A stretch of 58,994 bases of DNA from Xanthobacteraceae bacterium. GTDB lineage: Bacteria > Pseudomonadota > Alphaproteobacteria > Rhizobiales > Xanthobacteraceae. The notes under the pieces were generated by a model, which made no database searches, was not told the origin of the DNA, and worked only from the letters and a program-made list of their open reading frames with translations. This document shows positions 45,835-56,719 of this stretch, in pieces. Each line of letters begins with the position of its first letter. The first letter of the stretch is position 1. The position numbers and the translations under genes are program-made. Location: contig JARBUD010000026.1 in NCBI GenBank assembly GCA_029239875.1, forward strand, positions 1-58,994, read 5' to 3'.

Positions 45835-46836
45835 ATGGCGCTCCCTGATTACTCCATGCGCCAGCTCCTGGAAGCTGGCGTGCATTTCGGTCACCAGTCG
45901 CACCGCTGGAACCCGAAGATGGCCCCCTTCATCTTCGGCACCCGCAACAACATCCACATCATCGACCTGGCCCAGACCGTGCCGGCGCTGCATCGGGCGC
46001 TGCAGGCGGTGTCCGACACCGTGGCCCGTGGCGGCCGCGTGCTGTTCGTCGGCACCAAGCGCCAGGCGGCCGATGCCGTGGCCGATGCGGCCAAGCGCTC
46101 GGCGCAGTACTACGTCAATTCCCGCTGGCTCGGCGGCATGCTGACCAACTGGAAGACCATCTCGCACTCGATCGCCCGCCTGAAGAAGCTCGAAGAGCTG
46201 CTGAACGCCGGCGAGGGTGTCGGCTACACCAAGAAGGAGCGCCTGACGCTCCAGCGCGAGAAGGAGAAGCTCGATCGCGCTCTGGGCGGCATCCGCGACA
46301 TGGGCGGCATTCCCGACCTGCTCTTCGTGATCGACACCAACAAGGAAGACCTCGCGGTCGCCGAGGCCCGCCGCCTCGGCATCCCGGTCGCGGCCATCCT
46401 CGACACCAACTCCGATCCGGACGGCATCGCCTTCCCGGTGCCGGGCAATGACGACGCCGGCCGCGCGATCAACCTCTATTGCGACCTCGTCGCCCGCGCC
46501 GCGATCGACGGCATCGGCCGCGCCCAGGGCGACCTCGGCATCGACGTCGGCGCCGCCGAGGCCCCGCTGGTCGAGGAACTGCCGGCCGAGACCTCCGGCT
46601 GGGCCAGCTTCGAGCCGCTGTCCGGCCCGCGCGGCATCGCCGACGACCTGAAGAAGCTCACCGGCGTGTCGCCGGAGATCGAGAAGAAGCTGACCGACCT
46701 CGGCATCTTCCACTTCTCGCAGATCGCCGGCCTGAGCCCGGAGGACGCCCACCACCTCGGCGAGGAAGTCGGCCTCCCGGGCCGCGTCGACGGCTGGATC
46801 GCGCAGGCCAAGGAGCTGACCGCCGAGGTCGAGTGA
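45835..46836 (+). CDS. rpsB: 30S ribosomal protein S2 with C-terminal extension
   Basis: 333 residues from ATG at 45,835. The S2 core ([19 protein letters not shown]...[31 protein letters not shown]) spans 1-225. Residues about 265-333 ([33 protein letters not shown]...) form a helix-hairpin-helix-like extension common in alphaproteobacteria. Led by the promoter described at 45,663. Confidence 0.97.
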   Translation: MALPDYSMRQLLEAGVHFGHQSHRWNPKMAPFIFGTRNNIHIIDLAQTVPALHRALQAVSDTVARGGRVLFVGTKRQAADAVADAAKRSAQYYVNSRWLGGMLTNWKTISHSIARLKKLEELLNAGEGVGYTKKERLTLQREKEKLDRALGGIRDMGGIPDLLFVIDTNKEDLAVAEARRLGIPVAAILDTNSDPDGIAFPVPGNDDAGRAINLYCDLVARAAIDGIGRAQGDLGIDVGAAEAPLVEELPAETSGWASFEPLSGPRGIADDLKKLTGVSPEIEKKLTDLGIFHFSQIAGLSPEDAHHLGEEVGLPGRVDGWIAQAKELTAEVE

Positions 46837-46891
46837 CCTCGGGCGCCAGCTTCGCGACGGCGTCACATGCGGGCGCCAGACATTGCATCGC

Positions 46892-46923
46892 ACGGCCGGC
46901 CCGGATTCCCTCCGGCCGGCCGT
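46892..46923 (+). terminator. Hairpin between rpsB and tsf
   Basis: Arms ACGGCCGG and CCGGCCGT separated by about 16 bases, with no T tract behind. It could attenuate or process the rpsB-tsf transcript rather than end it. Confidence 0.4.
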
Positions 46924-46959
46924 GTCGTCGAATGACACAGGATCGTTGAGGAACCGAAC

Positions 46960-47883
46960 ATGGCCAACATCACCGCGGGCATGGTGAAGGAGCTGCGCGA
47001 GAAGACCGGCGCCGGCATGATGGACTGTAAGGCCGCGCTGACCGAGGTCGACGGCGACATCGAGGCCGCCATCGACTGGCTGCGCAAGAAGGGTCTGGCC
47101 AAGGCTGCCAAGAAGGCCGGCCGCGTCGCCGCCGAGGGCCTCATCGGCCTCGCCGTCGCCGGCAATGAGGGCGTGGTCGTCGAGGTGAACTCCGAGACTG
47201 ACTTCGTCGCCCGTAACGACCAGTTCCAGCAGCTGGTGCGCGACATCGCCAAGGTCGCGCTCGGCGCCGCCGACGATGTCGAGGCGGTGAAGGCCGCGGC
47301 CTATCCGGCCGGCGGCACCGTCGCCGACGCCATCAACAGCGCCGTCGCCACCATTGGCGAGCACATGAACCTGCGCCGCTCGAAGAAGCTGTCCGTCTCG
47401 GCCGGCGTCATCGGCTCCTATGTGCACGGCTCGGTGGGCGAGGGCCTCGGCAAGATCGGCGTGCTGGTCGCGCTCGAATCGACCGGCAAGCAGGACGAAC
47501 TCGCCGCGCTCGGCCGCCAGATCGCCATGCACGTCGCCGCCGCGAACCCGCAGGCGCTCGACGCCGCCGGCATCGACGCCGATGTCGTCGCCCGCGAGCG
47601 CGGCGTGCTGGCCGAGAAGGCCAAGGCCTCCGGCAAGCCGGACAACGTGGTCGAGAAGATCGTCGAGAGCGGCCTGAAGACCTTCTACAAGGAAGTCACG
47701 TTGCTCGAGCAGCCCTTCATCCACGAGCCCTCCAAGACCGTCGCCCAGGCGGTGAAGGAGAGCGAGGGCAAAGTCGGCGCGCCGGTGAAGGTCACCGCCT
47801 TCGTGCGCTTCGGCCTCGGCGAGGGCGTCGAGAAGCAGGAGAGCGACTTCGCCGCCGAAGTCGCCGCTGCGGCGGGCGTCTGA
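46960..47883 (+). CDS. tsf: Elongation factor Ts
   Basis: 307 residues. The N-terminal UBA-like module ([22 protein letters not shown]) is at 7-28, the core carries [14 protein letters not shown] and [10 protein letters not shown], and the C-terminal dimerisation part ends [11 protein letters not shown]. It exchanges GDP for GTP on EF-Tu. GAGGAACCG precedes the ATG. Follows rpsB as in most bacteria. Confidence 0.97.
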   Translation: MANITAGMVKELREKTGAGMMDCKAALTEVDGDIEAAIDWLRKKGLAKAAKKAGRVAAEGLIGLAVAGNEGVVVEVNSETDFVARNDQFQQLVRDIAKVALGAADDVEAVKAAAYPAGGTVADAINSAVATIGEHMNLRRSKKLSVSAGVIGSYVHGSVGEGLGKIGVLVALESTGKQDELAALGRQIAMHVAAANPQALDAAGIDADVVARERGVLAEKAKASGKPDNVVEKIVESGLKTFYKEVTLLEQPFIHEPSKTVAQAVKESEGKVGAPVKVTAFVRFGLGEGVEKQESDFAAEVAAAAGV

Positions 47884-47905
47884 GCCTGTTCTTGCGTTGA
47901 TAAGT

Positions 47906-47941
47906 CACGCCGGGCCGCCCAAGGGCTGTCCGGCGTGTTTT
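47906..47941 (+). terminator. Intrinsic terminator after tsf
   Basis: Eight-base-pair stem CACGCCGG / CCGGCGTG with a secondary hairpin GGGCCGCCCAAGGGCTG in the loop, followed directly by TTTTA. Ends the rpsB-tsf transcript. Confidence 0.75.
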
Positions 47942-48029
47942 ACTGTGTGCGCCGCGCGCGAATCGCACCAAGGTTCCTGACGCCTTGGGCCTCGCGCTGA
48001 GCCGGACGCGCCAAGCTTGAGGTGCCCCC

Positions 48030-48764
48030 ATGTCGATCCCGTCGGACCGGAACGAACTCGCCTTCGGGCGCGTATTGGTGAAGGTGTCCGGCGAGGCGTT
48101 GATGGGCAGCGAGGCGTTCGGCCTGCACTGGCCGACCATCGAGCGCATCGCCCAGGATCTCGTCGAAGCCCGGCACACGGGCGCCGAGGTCGCGGTGGTG
48201 GTCGGCGGCGGCAACATCCTGCGCGGCGCCAGCGTGGCGGGGCAGGGGCTCGACCGCGCCACCGCCGATCACATGGGCATGCTGGCCACGGTGATGAACG
48301 CCTTAGCGCTGGAGAAGGCGGTCGAGCAGGCCGGCAGCCCGGCGCGCACGCTCTCGGCCATCCCCATGCCGACCATCTGCGAGCCCTATGCACACCAGAC
48401 CGCGGCGCGGCATTTGTCGCGCGGACGCGTGGTGTTGCTCGCCGGCGGCACCGGCAATCCCTACTTCACCACCGACACCGGCGCCGTGCTGCGCGCCGCC
48501 GAGCTCGACTGCGACGCGGTGATGAAGGCGACCAATGTCGACGGCGTCTACACCGCCGATCCCAAGCTCGACCCGACGGCGCGGCGGTACGAGCGCCTGA
48601 CCCATGACGAAGCGCTGGCGAAGGATCTCAAGGTGATGGACGCCGCCGCCTTCGCGCTGGCGCGCGAGGCGAAGCTGCCGATCATCGTCTTCTCCATACG
48701 CGAGCCCGGCGCCATCGCCGCCGCCATCCGCGGCGAGGGCCGGGCGACGACGGTGGCCCCCTAG
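48030..48764 (+). CDS. pyrH: UMP kinase
   Basis: 244 residues, amino-acid-kinase fold. [18 protein letters not shown] (11-28) is the phosphate loop, [11 protein letters not shown] and [15 protein letters not shown] follow, and [16 protein letters not shown] binds UMP/ATP. It makes UDP from UMP. Standard place between tsf and frr. Confidence 0.97.
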   Translation: MSIPSDRNELAFGRVLVKVSGEALMGSEAFGLHWPTIERIAQDLVEARHTGAEVAVVVGGGNILRGASVAGQGLDRATADHMGMLATVMNALALEKAVEQAGSPARTLSAIPMPTICEPYAHQTAARHLSRGRVVLLAGGTGNPYFTTDTGAVLRAAELDCDAVMKATNVDGVYTADPKLDPTARRYERLTHDEALAKDLKVMDAAAFALAREAKLPIIVFSIREPGAIAAAIRGEGRATTVAP

Positions 48765-48914
48765 GCGCCGTTCCCGTGTGACGTGCGTGACGCCTGCCCT
48801 CGCGCCGCAAGGCGCGCGAAACGCTTGCCTTGCGCGTCTTTAGGTTGGATATAGCCGCCAACCGGGCGGCGACGGCCGGCCTTGCGCCGGACAGAAAAGT
48901 GAACGAGGTCCGTT

Positions 48915-49478
48915 ATGAGCACTCTGCCGATCGACATCGCCGATTTGAAGCGCCGCATGCAGGGCGCCATCACGGTCCTCAAGCAGGAGCTGTCCGGCCT
49001 TCGCACCGGTCGCGCCTCGGCGAGCCTGCTCGAGCCGATCCAGGTCGACGCCTATGGCAGCCACATGCCGCTCAACCAGGTCGCCTCGGTGAACGTGCCG
49101 GAGCCGCGGCTGCTTTCGGTGCAGGTGTGGGACCGCGGCATGGTCGCGGCCGTGGAGAAGGCGATCCGCGAATCCAATCTCGGCCTCAACCCGCAGACCG
49201 AGGGTCAGGTGCTGCGCGTGCGCATTCCCGAGCTCACGCAGGATCGCCGTCAGGAATTGGTCAAGGTCGCGCATAAATATGCCGAGGCGGCGCGCGTTTC
49301 CGTGCGCCATGTCCGCCGCGACGGGCTCGATGCGCTGAAGAAGGCCGAGAAGGACGGGGAAATGAGCTCCGACGATCTGGATCGCCTGGCGGATCAGGTG
49401 CAGAAGGCGACGGACCAGTCCATCACCGAGATCGACCAGACCCTGTCCGCCAAGGAAAAGGAAATCCTGGCGGTCTAG
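48915..49478 (+). CDS. frr: Ribosome recycling factor
   Basis: 187 residues, the canonical length. [31 protein letters not shown] and [38 protein letters not shown] mark the two-domain RRF fold. With EF-G it splits post-termination ribosomes. Confidence 0.97.
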   Translation: MSTLPIDIADLKRRMQGAITVLKQELSGLRTGRASASLLEPIQVDAYGSHMPLNQVASVNVPEPRLLSVQVWDRGMVAAVEKAIRESNLGLNPQTEGQVLRVRIPELTQDRRQELVKVAHKYAEAARVSVRHVRRDGLDALKKAEKDGEMSSDDLDRLADQVQKATDQSITEIDQTLSAKEKEILAV

Positions 49479-49503
49479 CTCTCGGACGCCGAAGGGGGGC
49501 TCC

Positions 49504-50292
49504 GTGAACATTGCGAGGCTCGGGGTGCCGTCGGGCACCGCCATCGAGACGGAAGCGCGGGACGCGGCGGCAGCCGGCGCCGTGCGGCCGCGGCACGTCG
49601 CGATCATCATGGACGGCAACGGCCGCTGGGCCACCAGCCACGGCCTGCCCCGCTTCGAAGGCCACCGGCGCGGCGCCGAGGCGGTGCGGCGCACGGTCAC
49701 CGCGGCGCGCGAGCTCGGCATCGAGGCGCTCACCCTCTACAGCTTCTCCAGCGAGAACTGGTCGCGCCCGGAGGAGGAGATCGGCCAGCTGATGGGGCTG
49801 CTCAAGCGCTTCATCCGCTCCGACCTCAAGGAACTCCACGCCAACAATGTGCGCCTGCGCATCATCGGGGAGGGCCATCCGACCGATCGGGAGGTGCAGG
49901 GCCTGCTCGACGAGGCCGAGGCGCTCACCCGTGCCAATACCGGCGTCACGTTGACCGTGGCCTTCAACTACGGCTCGCGCAACGAGATCGCGCGCGCGGC
50001 CCAGTGCTTCGCCCGGCAGGTCGCGGCCGGCACGCTGCGGCCGGAGGACATCACGCCCGAACGCTTCGACGACGCGCTCGACACGGCGGGGCTGCCGCCC
50101 CTCGACCTCGTCATCCGCACCAGCGGCGAGCAGCGGCTGTCGAATTTCCTGCTCTGGCAGGCTGCCTATGCCGAGCTGGTCTTTCTGCCGGTGTTCTGGC
50201 CGGATTTCGACCGCGCCTGGCTGGAGCGCGCCCTGGCGGAGTACGGGCGGCGGGAACGCCGCTTCGGCGGCGTCGACGCGAACGGACGCTGA
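49504..50292 (+). CDS. uppS: Undecaprenyl diphosphate synthase
   Basis: 262 residues, GTG start after GGGGG. The active-site loop [26 protein letters not shown] includes Asp37; the C-terminal [21 protein letters not shown] is complete. It builds the C55 carrier for murein and other polymers. Linked to cdsA three bases on. Confidence 0.95.
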   Translation: MNIARLGVPSGTAIETEARDAAAAGAVRPRHVAIIMDGNGRWATSHGLPRFEGHRRGAEAVRRTVTAARELGIEALTLYSFSSENWSRPEEEIGQLMGLLKRFIRSDLKELHANNVRLRIIGEGHPTDREVQGLLDEAEALTRANTGVTLTVAFNYGSRNEIARAAQCFARQVAAGTLRPEDITPERFDDALDTAGLPPLDLVIRTSGEQRLSNFLLWQAAYAELVFLPVFWPDFDRAWLERALAEYGRRERRFGGVDANGR

Positions 50293-50295
50293 CAC

Positions 50296-51117
50296 GTGCG
50301 TATCGGAGCCGACTTCCTGCCACGCCTCGGCTCGGCGCTGGTTCTCGCGCCCGTCGCGGTCGCCGCGGCCTGCTGGGGCGGCTGGGCCTTCACTCTCCTC
50401 GTCACCGTCGCAGCGATGATCGTCCTGTGGGAATGGGTGCGCATGGTCGCGGCGGTGCCGCGCACCGCGCTGCTCGCGGTCGGCGTCGTCGCGATCGTCG
50501 CGGCGATGCTGGTGCTCGTCGTGCGTCCGATTCCCGTCGCCATGGCGATCATCGTGCTGGGCGGCATCGCCTCGGCGCTGGTGGCGCGCGGCGGGCGGCA
50601 GCGGCGCATCTGGGCGCCGTTCGGCGTGCTCTATGCCGGGGCGCTGGCGCTGCCGCCGGTGGTCCTGCGCCAGGAAGGCAGCCTGGGGCTGATCAGCCTC
50701 ATCTGGCTGCTGGCCGTGGTGTGGTCGACTGACATCGCCGCCTATTTCTGCGGCCGGCTGATCGGCGGGCCGAAGCTGTGGCCGCGGGTCAGCCCCAACA
50801 AGACGTGGTCGGGCTCCATCGGCGGCACCCTCTTCGCCATGCTGGGCGGCATGGCGACGCTGCACCTCGCCGGCGTGCACGCGCCGCTGCTGGCGGCGCC
50901 GGTGGCGGTGCTGGTCAGCATCGCCAGCCAGGGCGGCGACCTGTTCGAATCGGCGATGAAACGGCGCTTCGGTGTGAAGGATTCGAGCACGCTCATCCCC
51001 GGCCATGGCGGGCTGATGGACCGGCTCGACGGCTTCATCGCCGCGGCGGCGCTGGCGCTGCTGATCGGCTTGCTGCGCGATCCCTCCGCTCCCGCGCGCG
51101 GGCTGCTGATGTGGTGA
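50296..51117 (+). CDS. cdsA: Phosphatidate cytidylyltransferase
   Basis: 273 residues, GTG start at 50,296. About seven membrane segments. The C-terminal CDS signature MKRRFGVKDSSTLIPGHGGLMDRLDGFI is intact. It makes CDP-diacylglycerol. In most alphaproteobacteria dxr follows; here the next gene is rseP. Confidence 0.94.
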   Translation: MRIGADFLPRLGSALVLAPVAVAAACWGGWAFTLLVTVAAMIVLWEWVRMVAAVPRTALLAVGVVAIVAAMLVLVVRPIPVAMAIIVLGGIASALVARGGRQRRIWAPFGVLYAGALALPPVVLRQEGSLGLISLIWLLAVVWSTDIAAYFCGRLIGGPKLWPRVSPNKTWSGSIGGTLFAMLGGMATLHLAGVHAPLLAAPVAVLVSIASQGGDLFESAMKRRFGVKDSSTLIPGHGGLMDRLDGFIAAAALALLIGLLRDPSAPARGLLMW

Positions 51118-51264
51118 GGCGAGGGGGAGGCCGGGCTGCGACCGAATCTCCTCGATCGCCTTCGCCATCTTGCGGATTCGCCTTCGCTCTGCCCAAGTTC
51201 GCCTTAAAGCCACCCTATGCATCACGGGTCGCGCCTTCCGGCGCGCCCTTCTAGGAACCTTCCG

Positions 51265-52410
51265 ATGGAATTTCTCGCCTCGATGGGCGGCAATGCGAGC
51301 TGGCTTCTCGGCTATGTCGTGCCGTTCCTGTTCGTGCTGACGATCGTCGTGTTCTTCCACGAGCTCGGCCACTTCTGGGTGGCGCGCCGCGCCGGGGTGA
51401 AGGTGGTCGCCTTCTCCGTCGGCTTCGGCCCCGAGATCGTCGGCTTCAACGACCGCCACGGCACGCGCTGGAAGCTCTCGGCGATTCCGCTCGGCGGCTA
51501 TGTGAAGTTCCTCGGCGACGAGAGCGCCGCCAGCACCCCCGATCGCGGCGCGCTCGACACGATGAGCGAGGAGGACAGGCGCAGCAGCTTCTTCCACAAG
51601 CCGGTCGGCGCCCGCGCCGCCATCGTCGCCGCCGGGCCCATCGCCAATTTCATCCTGGCGATCGTGATCTTCGCCGGGCTGTTCATGACCGTCGGCCGGC
51701 AGGTGACGACGCCGCAGGTCGATTCCGTGCAGGCCGGCAGCGCCGCCGAGCGGGCGGGGTTCCAGGCCAACGACGTGATCCTGTCGATTGACGGCGAGAA
51801 GATCGATTCCTTCGGCGACATGCAGCGCGTCGTCAGCGCCAGCGCCGACCAGAAGCTCGCCATCGTCGTCGAGCGTGGCGGCCAGCAGGTGACGCTCGAC
51901 GCGACGCCGGACCGGCGCGAGATCACCGACAGCTTCGGCAACGTCCACCGCATCGGCGTGCTCGGCATCTCCCGCAACACCGCGGGCGGGCAGGTCAAGA
52001 CCGAGCGATTCGGCCCGGTCGAGGCCGTGGGCATGGCCGGACGCGAGGTCTGGTTCATCGTCGACCGCACCTTCAGCTATATCGGCGGGGTGGTCACGGG
52101 CCGCGAATCCGCGGACCAGCTCGGCGGCCCGATCCGCATCGCCCAGGTCTCCGGGCAGGTCGCCACCTTCGGTATCGCCGCCCTGCTGCAGCTTGCCGCG
52201 GTGCTGTCGGTGTCGATCGGACTTCTTAACCTATTTCCGGTACCTCTCCTCGATGGCGGACATCTGCTTTTCTACGCCATCGAAGCGCTGCGCGGCCGTC
52301 CGCTCAGCGAGCGGGCGCAGGAGGTCGGATTCCGCATCGGTCTGGCGCTGGTTTTGATGCTGATGCTGTTTGCGACTTGGAACGATATCCTTAGCATATC
52401 AAAATCTTGA
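51265..52410 (+). CDS. rseP: Site-2 RIP protease RseP
   Basis: 381 residues from ATG at 51,265 behind AGGAACC; an earlier in-frame ATG gives an unconserved 16-residue extension. Zinc motif HELGH (His32, Glu33, His36) in the first membrane segment, one PDZ domain (about 130-210), and the C-terminal NLFPVPLLDGGHLLFY with the third ligand Asp. It cleaves membrane-spanning anti-sigma factors and signal peptides. Next to bamA, as usual. Confidence 0.95.
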   Translation: MEFLASMGGNASWLLGYVVPFLFVLTIVVFFHELGHFWVARRAGVKVVAFSVGFGPEIVGFNDRHGTRWKLSAIPLGGYVKFLGDESAASTPDRGALDTMSEEDRRSSFFHKPVGARAAIVAAGPIANFILAIVIFAGLFMTVGRQVTTPQVDSVQAGSAAERAGFQANDVILSIDGEKIDSFGDMQRVVSASADQKLAIVVERGGQQVTLDATPDRREITDSFGNVHRIGVLGISRNTAGGQVKTERFGPVEAVGMAGREVWFIVDRTFSYIGGVVTGRESADQLGGPIRIAQVSGQVATFGIAALLQLAAVLSVSIGLLNLFPVPLLDGGHLLFYAIEALRGRPLSERAQEVGFRIGLALVLMLMLFATWNDILSISKS

Positions 52411-52597
52411 GCCTGATTTCGGGGCGGCGTTGCCTGTGTGCCACGCCGGCCGGAAAAGGCGTGTATGACAGCCCGTTCGGTTTGCAGGCTTGGCAAAAGT
52501 CTGTATCAAACGGGGTGCAGGGTGGAGATTGTCACCGGTGCGTGCCCCTGGGCGTGTCGCCGGCCGATCTCGGAACAACGGTAAGGTTGAGCACCAA

Positions 52598-55060
52598 ATG
52601 GCTCGTATCCGGTTCGTGCGTAAGTTGGCCTCGGTAGTTGGTATTGTCGCGCTGATGGCCGTCGCGAGCGTTGCCGGATCGGTTGCCGTGCCTTCAAGCG
52701 CCATGGCGCAGTCGGCGAGTTCCATCATCGTCGAGGGCAACCGTCGCGTCGACGCCGACACCATCCGCTCCTATTTCCAGACCGGTCCGGGCGAATCGCT
52801 GACCCCCGCCAAGATCGACGAGGGCCTGAAGGCGCTCTACGCCACCGGCCTGTTCTCCGACGTCACCATCGCCAACCGCGGCGGCCGGCTGGTCGTGCGG
52901 GTGGCCGAGAACGAGGTGATCAATCGCGTCGCCTTCGAGGGCAACAAGAAGCTCAAGGACGAGCAGCTCTCGGTCGAGGTGCAGTCGAAGGCGCGCAGCC
53001 CGCTGTCGAAGACCACGGTGCAGGCCGACACGCAGCGCATCATCGAGCTCTATCACCGCGCCGGCCGCTACGACGTGCGCGTCACGCCGAAGACCATCGA
53101 CCGCGGCCAGGGCCGCGTGGACCTCGTGTTCGAGATCACCGAGGGCGACAAGCTCGGCATCTCCGAGATCCGCTTCGTCGGCAACAAGGCGTTCTCAGCC
53201 TACAAGCTGAAGGACGAGATCACCACGACCGAGTCGAACTGGCTCTCCTGGCTGAAGAACACCGACATCTATGACGTCGACCGCATCAACACCGACCAGG
53301 AACTGCTGCGCCGCTTCTATCTGAAGAACGGTTATGCCGACTTCCGCATCATCTCGGTGACGGCCGACCTCGACCGCAAGACCGGCGGCTTCATCCTCAC
53401 CTACACCTTCGAGGAAGGCCCGCAGTACCGCGTGGGTACCGTGGAGGTCGCCTCGGGCATCAAGGACGTCGACATCAACCGGCTCCGCTCCGCGCTGCGC
53501 GTGGCGCCGGGTCAGGTCTACAACGCCGAGCTGGTCGAGAAGTCGGTCGAGAACGCGACCATCGAGGTGTCGAAGAGCGGCTACGCCTTCGCCCAGGTGC
53601 GTCCGCGCGGCGACCGCAACGTCGAGGCCCGCACCATCTCGCTGGTGTTCGCGGTCGAGGAAGGCCCGCGCGTCTACATCGAGCGCATCGATATCCGCGG
53701 CAATACCCGCACCCGCGACTGGGTCATCCGCCGCGAGTTCGATCTCGCCGAGGGCGACGCCTATAATCGCGTGCTGGTCGACCGCGCCGAGCGCCGGCTG
53801 AACAATCTCGGCTACTTCAAGACGGTGAAGATCACCAACGAGCCGGGCACGGCGCCGGACCGCATCGTCCTCGTCGTCACCGTCGAGGACCAGCCCACCG
53901 GCGAGTTCTCGGTCTCGGGCGGCTACTCGACTGCCGACGGCTTCATCGGCGAAGTCGCGGTCTCGGAGAAGAACTTCCTCGGCCGCGGCCAGTATGTGCG
54001 CCTTGCCGGCCAGCTCGGCGAGAACGTCCAGGGCGTCGACTTCAGCTTCACCGAGCCGTACTTCCTCGACTACCGCGTCGCGGCGGGCTTCGACCTGTTC
54101 TGGAAGGAGACCAGCGCGACCGACTACAGCCCGTACGACACGGAGACGGCCGGCGGCACGCTGCGCGTCGCCCTGCCGCTGACCGACGAGCTGACTCTCG
54201 GCCTGCGCTATACGCTGTCGCAGAAGGAGATCACGGTCGACCAGGAGTGCCCGATCTTCTGGAGCCAGGAAGCGTGCAACGCCTATTGGGGCGACATCTC
54301 CTGGGCGATCCTCGAGGTCAACGGCGTGTCGGCCATCACCTCGTCCGTCGGCTACACGCTGTCCTACAACATGCTGGACAACAACAAGGATCCGACGAAC
54401 GGCTACCTGCTCGAGCTGAAGCAGGACCTCGCGGGTCTCGGCGGCGACGTGAACTTCATCCGCTCGACCTTCGATGCCCGCTGGTACATGCCCGTCGTCG
54501 GCGACTTCGTCCTCATGCTGCGCGGCCAGGCCGGTAACGTCTCCTCCTGGGGCGGCGAGGACCTGCGCATCCTCGACAACTTCTTCAAGGGTCCGGACCT
54601 CGTCCGTGGCTTCGCGCCAAACGGCATCGGTCCGCGCGACCTTGCCTCGGGCAACATGCTGTTCGGCGAGGAGCCGGACGCGCTGGGCGGCACGCTCTAC
54701 TGGGGCACCACGGCCGAGCTGCAGTTCCCGCTCTCCTTCCTGCCGAAGGACTTCGGCCTGAAGGCCGCTGTGTTCGCCGATGCCGGTTCGCTGTGGGATT
54801 ACCAGGGCAACACCATCTTCCCGAACATTGCGGGCTGGGAAAACAATCTGGTCGACTGCAGCCTCATCCCGGGTTCGTCGACCAAGGGCAAGAACAACGT
54901 CTGCGTCGCCGACAGCGACCTGATCCGCTCCTCGGTCGGCGTCAGCCTGATCTGGAGCTCGCCCTTCGGCCCGCTGCGCTTCGACTACGCCTGGGCGCTC
55001 ACGAAGGAATACTACGACCAGGTCCAGGAGTTCCGCTTCAGCGGCGGCACGCGCTTCTGA
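52598..55060 (+). CDS. bamA: Outer membrane protein assembly factor BamA
   Basis: 820 residues from ATG at 52,598. Signal peptide about 1-37 ending SAMAQ. Five POTRA domains (first: SIIVEGNRRVDADTIRSYF) to about residue 410, then the Omp85 beta-barrel with the VRGF motif (DLVRGFAPNGIGPRD) and the C-terminal FRFSGGTRF ending in Phe. It inserts beta-barrel proteins in the outer membrane. Earlier in-frame starts run into rseP leader and are rejected. Confidence 0.96.
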   Translation: MARIRFVRKLASVVGIVALMAVASVAGSVAVPSSAMAQSASSIIVEGNRRVDADTIRSYFQTGPGESLTPAKIDEGLKALYATGLFSDVTIANRGGRLVVRVAENEVINRVAFEGNKKLKDEQLSVEVQSKARSPLSKTTVQADTQRIIELYHRAGRYDVRVTPKTIDRGQGRVDLVFEITEGDKLGISEIRFVGNKAFSAYKLKDEITTTESNWLSWLKNTDIYDVDRINTDQELLRRFYLKNGYADFRIISVTADLDRKTGGFILTYTFEEGPQYRVGTVEVASGIKDVDINRLRSALRVAPGQVYNAELVEKSVENATIEVSKSGYAFAQVRPRGDRNVEARTISLVFAVEEGPRVYIERIDIRGNTRTRDWVIRREFDLAEGDAYNRVLVDRAERRLNNLGYFKTVKITNEPGTAPDRIVLVVTVEDQPTGEFSVSGGYSTADGFIGEVAVSEKNFLGRGQYVRLAGQLGENVQGVDFSFTEPYFLDYRVAAGFDLFWKETSATDYSPYDTETAGGTLRVALPLTDELTLGLRYTLSQKEITVDQECPIFWSQEACNAYWGDISWAILEVNGVSAITSSVGYTLSYNMLDNNKDPTNGYLLELKQDLAGLGGDVNFIRSTFDARWYMPVVGDFVLMLRGQAGNVSSWGGEDLRILDNFFKGPDLVRGFAPNGIGPRDLASGNMLFGEEPDALGGTLYWGTTAELQFPLSFLPKDFGLKAAVFADAGSLWDYQGNTIFPNIAGWENNLVDCSLIPGSSTKGKNNVCVADSDLIRSSVGVSLIWSSPFGPLRFDYAWALTKEYYDQVQEFRFSGGTRF

Positions 55061-55149
55061 TAGCCTGCTATACTCAGACCTGTGGGGGCGGTCCGGTCAT
55101 CCGGGCCGCTCCTGCGTTTAGAGGATGAGGCGGCGGCCGGCACGAGACG

Positions 55150-56214
55150 ATGAGCGATCCCTTCTTCCATCCGGCGCCGGCGCCCCTGACGATCGGCGAG
55201 ATCTGCGCGCTCGTCGGCGGTGTGCCGGGCGAGGGCGTCGATCCGGCCTGGACCATCGCCAATGTCGCCTCGCTGGAGGAGGCGGGGCCGGCCGACCTCG
55301 CCTTCATGGACGGTGCGCGCCATGTCGCCGACCTGCGCCGTACCCATGCCGGCGCCTGCCTCGTCAGCGAGCGTTTCGCCCAGCATGTGCCGGAGGGCAC
55401 GGCGGTGCTCGTCGTTCCCCGGCCCTATGCCGCCTTCGTTGCCGTCGCCCGCCGCTTCCATGAGGCGAGCCTGCGTCCCGGCGCCGTGTTCGGCCAGCCC
55501 GGTGTCGCAGCCGGGGCCATGGTGCATCCGCAGGCCCGGCTCGAAGCCGAGGTGACCGTCGATCCCGGCGCCGTGGTCGGCCCTGGCGCAGAGATCGGCG
55601 CCGGCACCATCGTCGCGTCCGGCGCGGTCATCGGACCGGGGGTGCGCATCGGACGCGCCTGCTCCATCGGCGCCGGAGCGAGCCTGCTGCACGCGCTGCT
55701 CGGCGACCGGGTGATCGTGCATCCCGGCGCGCGCATCGGCCAGGATGGCTTCGGCTATCTCGGCGGCGCCAAGGGCCACGCCAAGGTGCCGCAGATCGGC
55801 CGCGTCATCCTGCAGGACGACGTGGAGATCGGCGCCGGCACCACCATCGACCGCGGCGGCCTGCGCGACACGGTGATCGGCGAGGGCACCAAGATCGACA
55901 ATCTCGTACAGATCGCGCACAACGTGGTCATCGGCCGCCACTGCATCGTCGTCTCGCAGACCGGCATCGCCGGCAGCGCGACGCTGGGCGATTTCGTCGT
56001 GCTGGGCGGGCAGGTGGGCGTGATCGGCCATGTGCGCATCGGCGACGGGGCGCGCATCGCCGCCACCAGCAACGTGAAGGACGACGTGCCGCCCGGCGTG
56101 GAATGGGGCGGCTCGCCCGCCAAGCCCATGCGCGAGTGGTTCCGCGAGGTGATGGCGGTTCAGCGGCTGGCGCGCGGCGAGCGCCCGGCGGCCGGCCGGC
56201 AAGAGGAACGATAG
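55150..56214 (+). CDS. lpxD: UDP-3-O-(3-hydroxyacyl)glucosamine N-acyltransferase
   Basis: 354 residues. The N-terminal uridine-binding domain (to about 110) is followed by a left-handed beta-helix of hexapeptide repeats ([31 protein letters not shown]...), with the active-site His in [13 protein letters not shown]. It adds the N-linked acyl chain in lipid A synthesis. Followed by fabZ four bases on. Confidence 0.96.
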   Translation: MSDPFFHPAPAPLTIGEICALVGGVPGEGVDPAWTIANVASLEEAGPADLAFMDGARHVADLRRTHAGACLVSERFAQHVPEGTAVLVVPRPYAAFVAVARRFHEASLRPGAVFGQPGVAAGAMVHPQARLEAEVTVDPGAVVGPGAEIGAGTIVASGAVIGPGVRIGRACSIGAGASLLHALLGDRVIVHPGARIGQDGFGYLGGAKGHAKVPQIGRVILQDDVEIGAGTTIDRGGLRDTVIGEGTKIDNLVQIAHNVVIGRHCIVVSQTGIAGSATLGDFVVLGGQVGVIGHVRIGDGARIAATSNVKDDVPPGVEWGGSPAKPMREWFREVMAVQRLARGERPAAGRQEER

Positions 56215-56218
56215 GGAT

Positions 56219-56719
56219 ATGGACGTGCAGGCCGAAGCCAATAACGAGACTACAAGCGAAGCGGCTGCGCTCGGGACCGCCGACATCCATCGCATTCTGG
56301 AGGTGCTGCCGCACCGCTATCCTTTCCTCATGGTGGACAGGATCGTCAACATCGAGGGCGACAAGCGGGCCGTCGGCGTGAAGAACGTCTCGGCCAACGA
56401 GCCGCATTTCCAGGGCCACTTCCCGGACAATCCGGTGATGCCCGGCGTGCTGATCCTCGAAGGCATGGCGCAGACCGCCGGCACCATCTGCCTGCTGGGG
56501 CGCGACGAGGACGGGCCGCCGGCGGTCGTCTATTTCATGACCATCGACAAGGCGAAGTTCCGCAAGCCCGTGGTGCCCGGGGACGTGCTGGAGTACCACA
56601 TGACGCAGATCTCCAAGCGCCGGAACATGTGGTGGTTCCGCGGCGAGGCCAAGGTGGACGGCCAGCTCGTCGCCGAGGCCGAGGTCGGCGCCATGATCGG
56701 CCGGGGGGACCGCAAGTGA
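56219..56719 (+). CDS. fabZ: 3-hydroxyacyl-ACP dehydratase FabZ
   Basis: 166 residues. Hot-dog fold with the catalytic dyad His67 ([15 protein letters not shown]) and Glu81 (LILEGMAQ). The N-terminal 20 residues are an acidic extension. It competes with LpxA for hydroxyacyl-ACP. Its stop overlaps the lpxA GTG. Confidence 0.96.
   Translation: MDVQAEANNETTSEAAALGTADIHRILEVLPHRYPFLMVDRIVNIEGDKRAVGVKNVSANEPHFQGHFPDNPVMPGVLILEGMAQTAGTICLLGRDEDGPPAVVYFMTIDKAKFRKPVVPGDVLEYHMTQISKRRNMWWFRGEAKVDGQLVAEAEVGAMIGRGDRK

Noticed and set aside
55088..55115. Terminator between bamA and lpxD
   Set aside because: A GC stem can be drawn but there is no T tract, and lpxD is normally cotranscribed with bamA.
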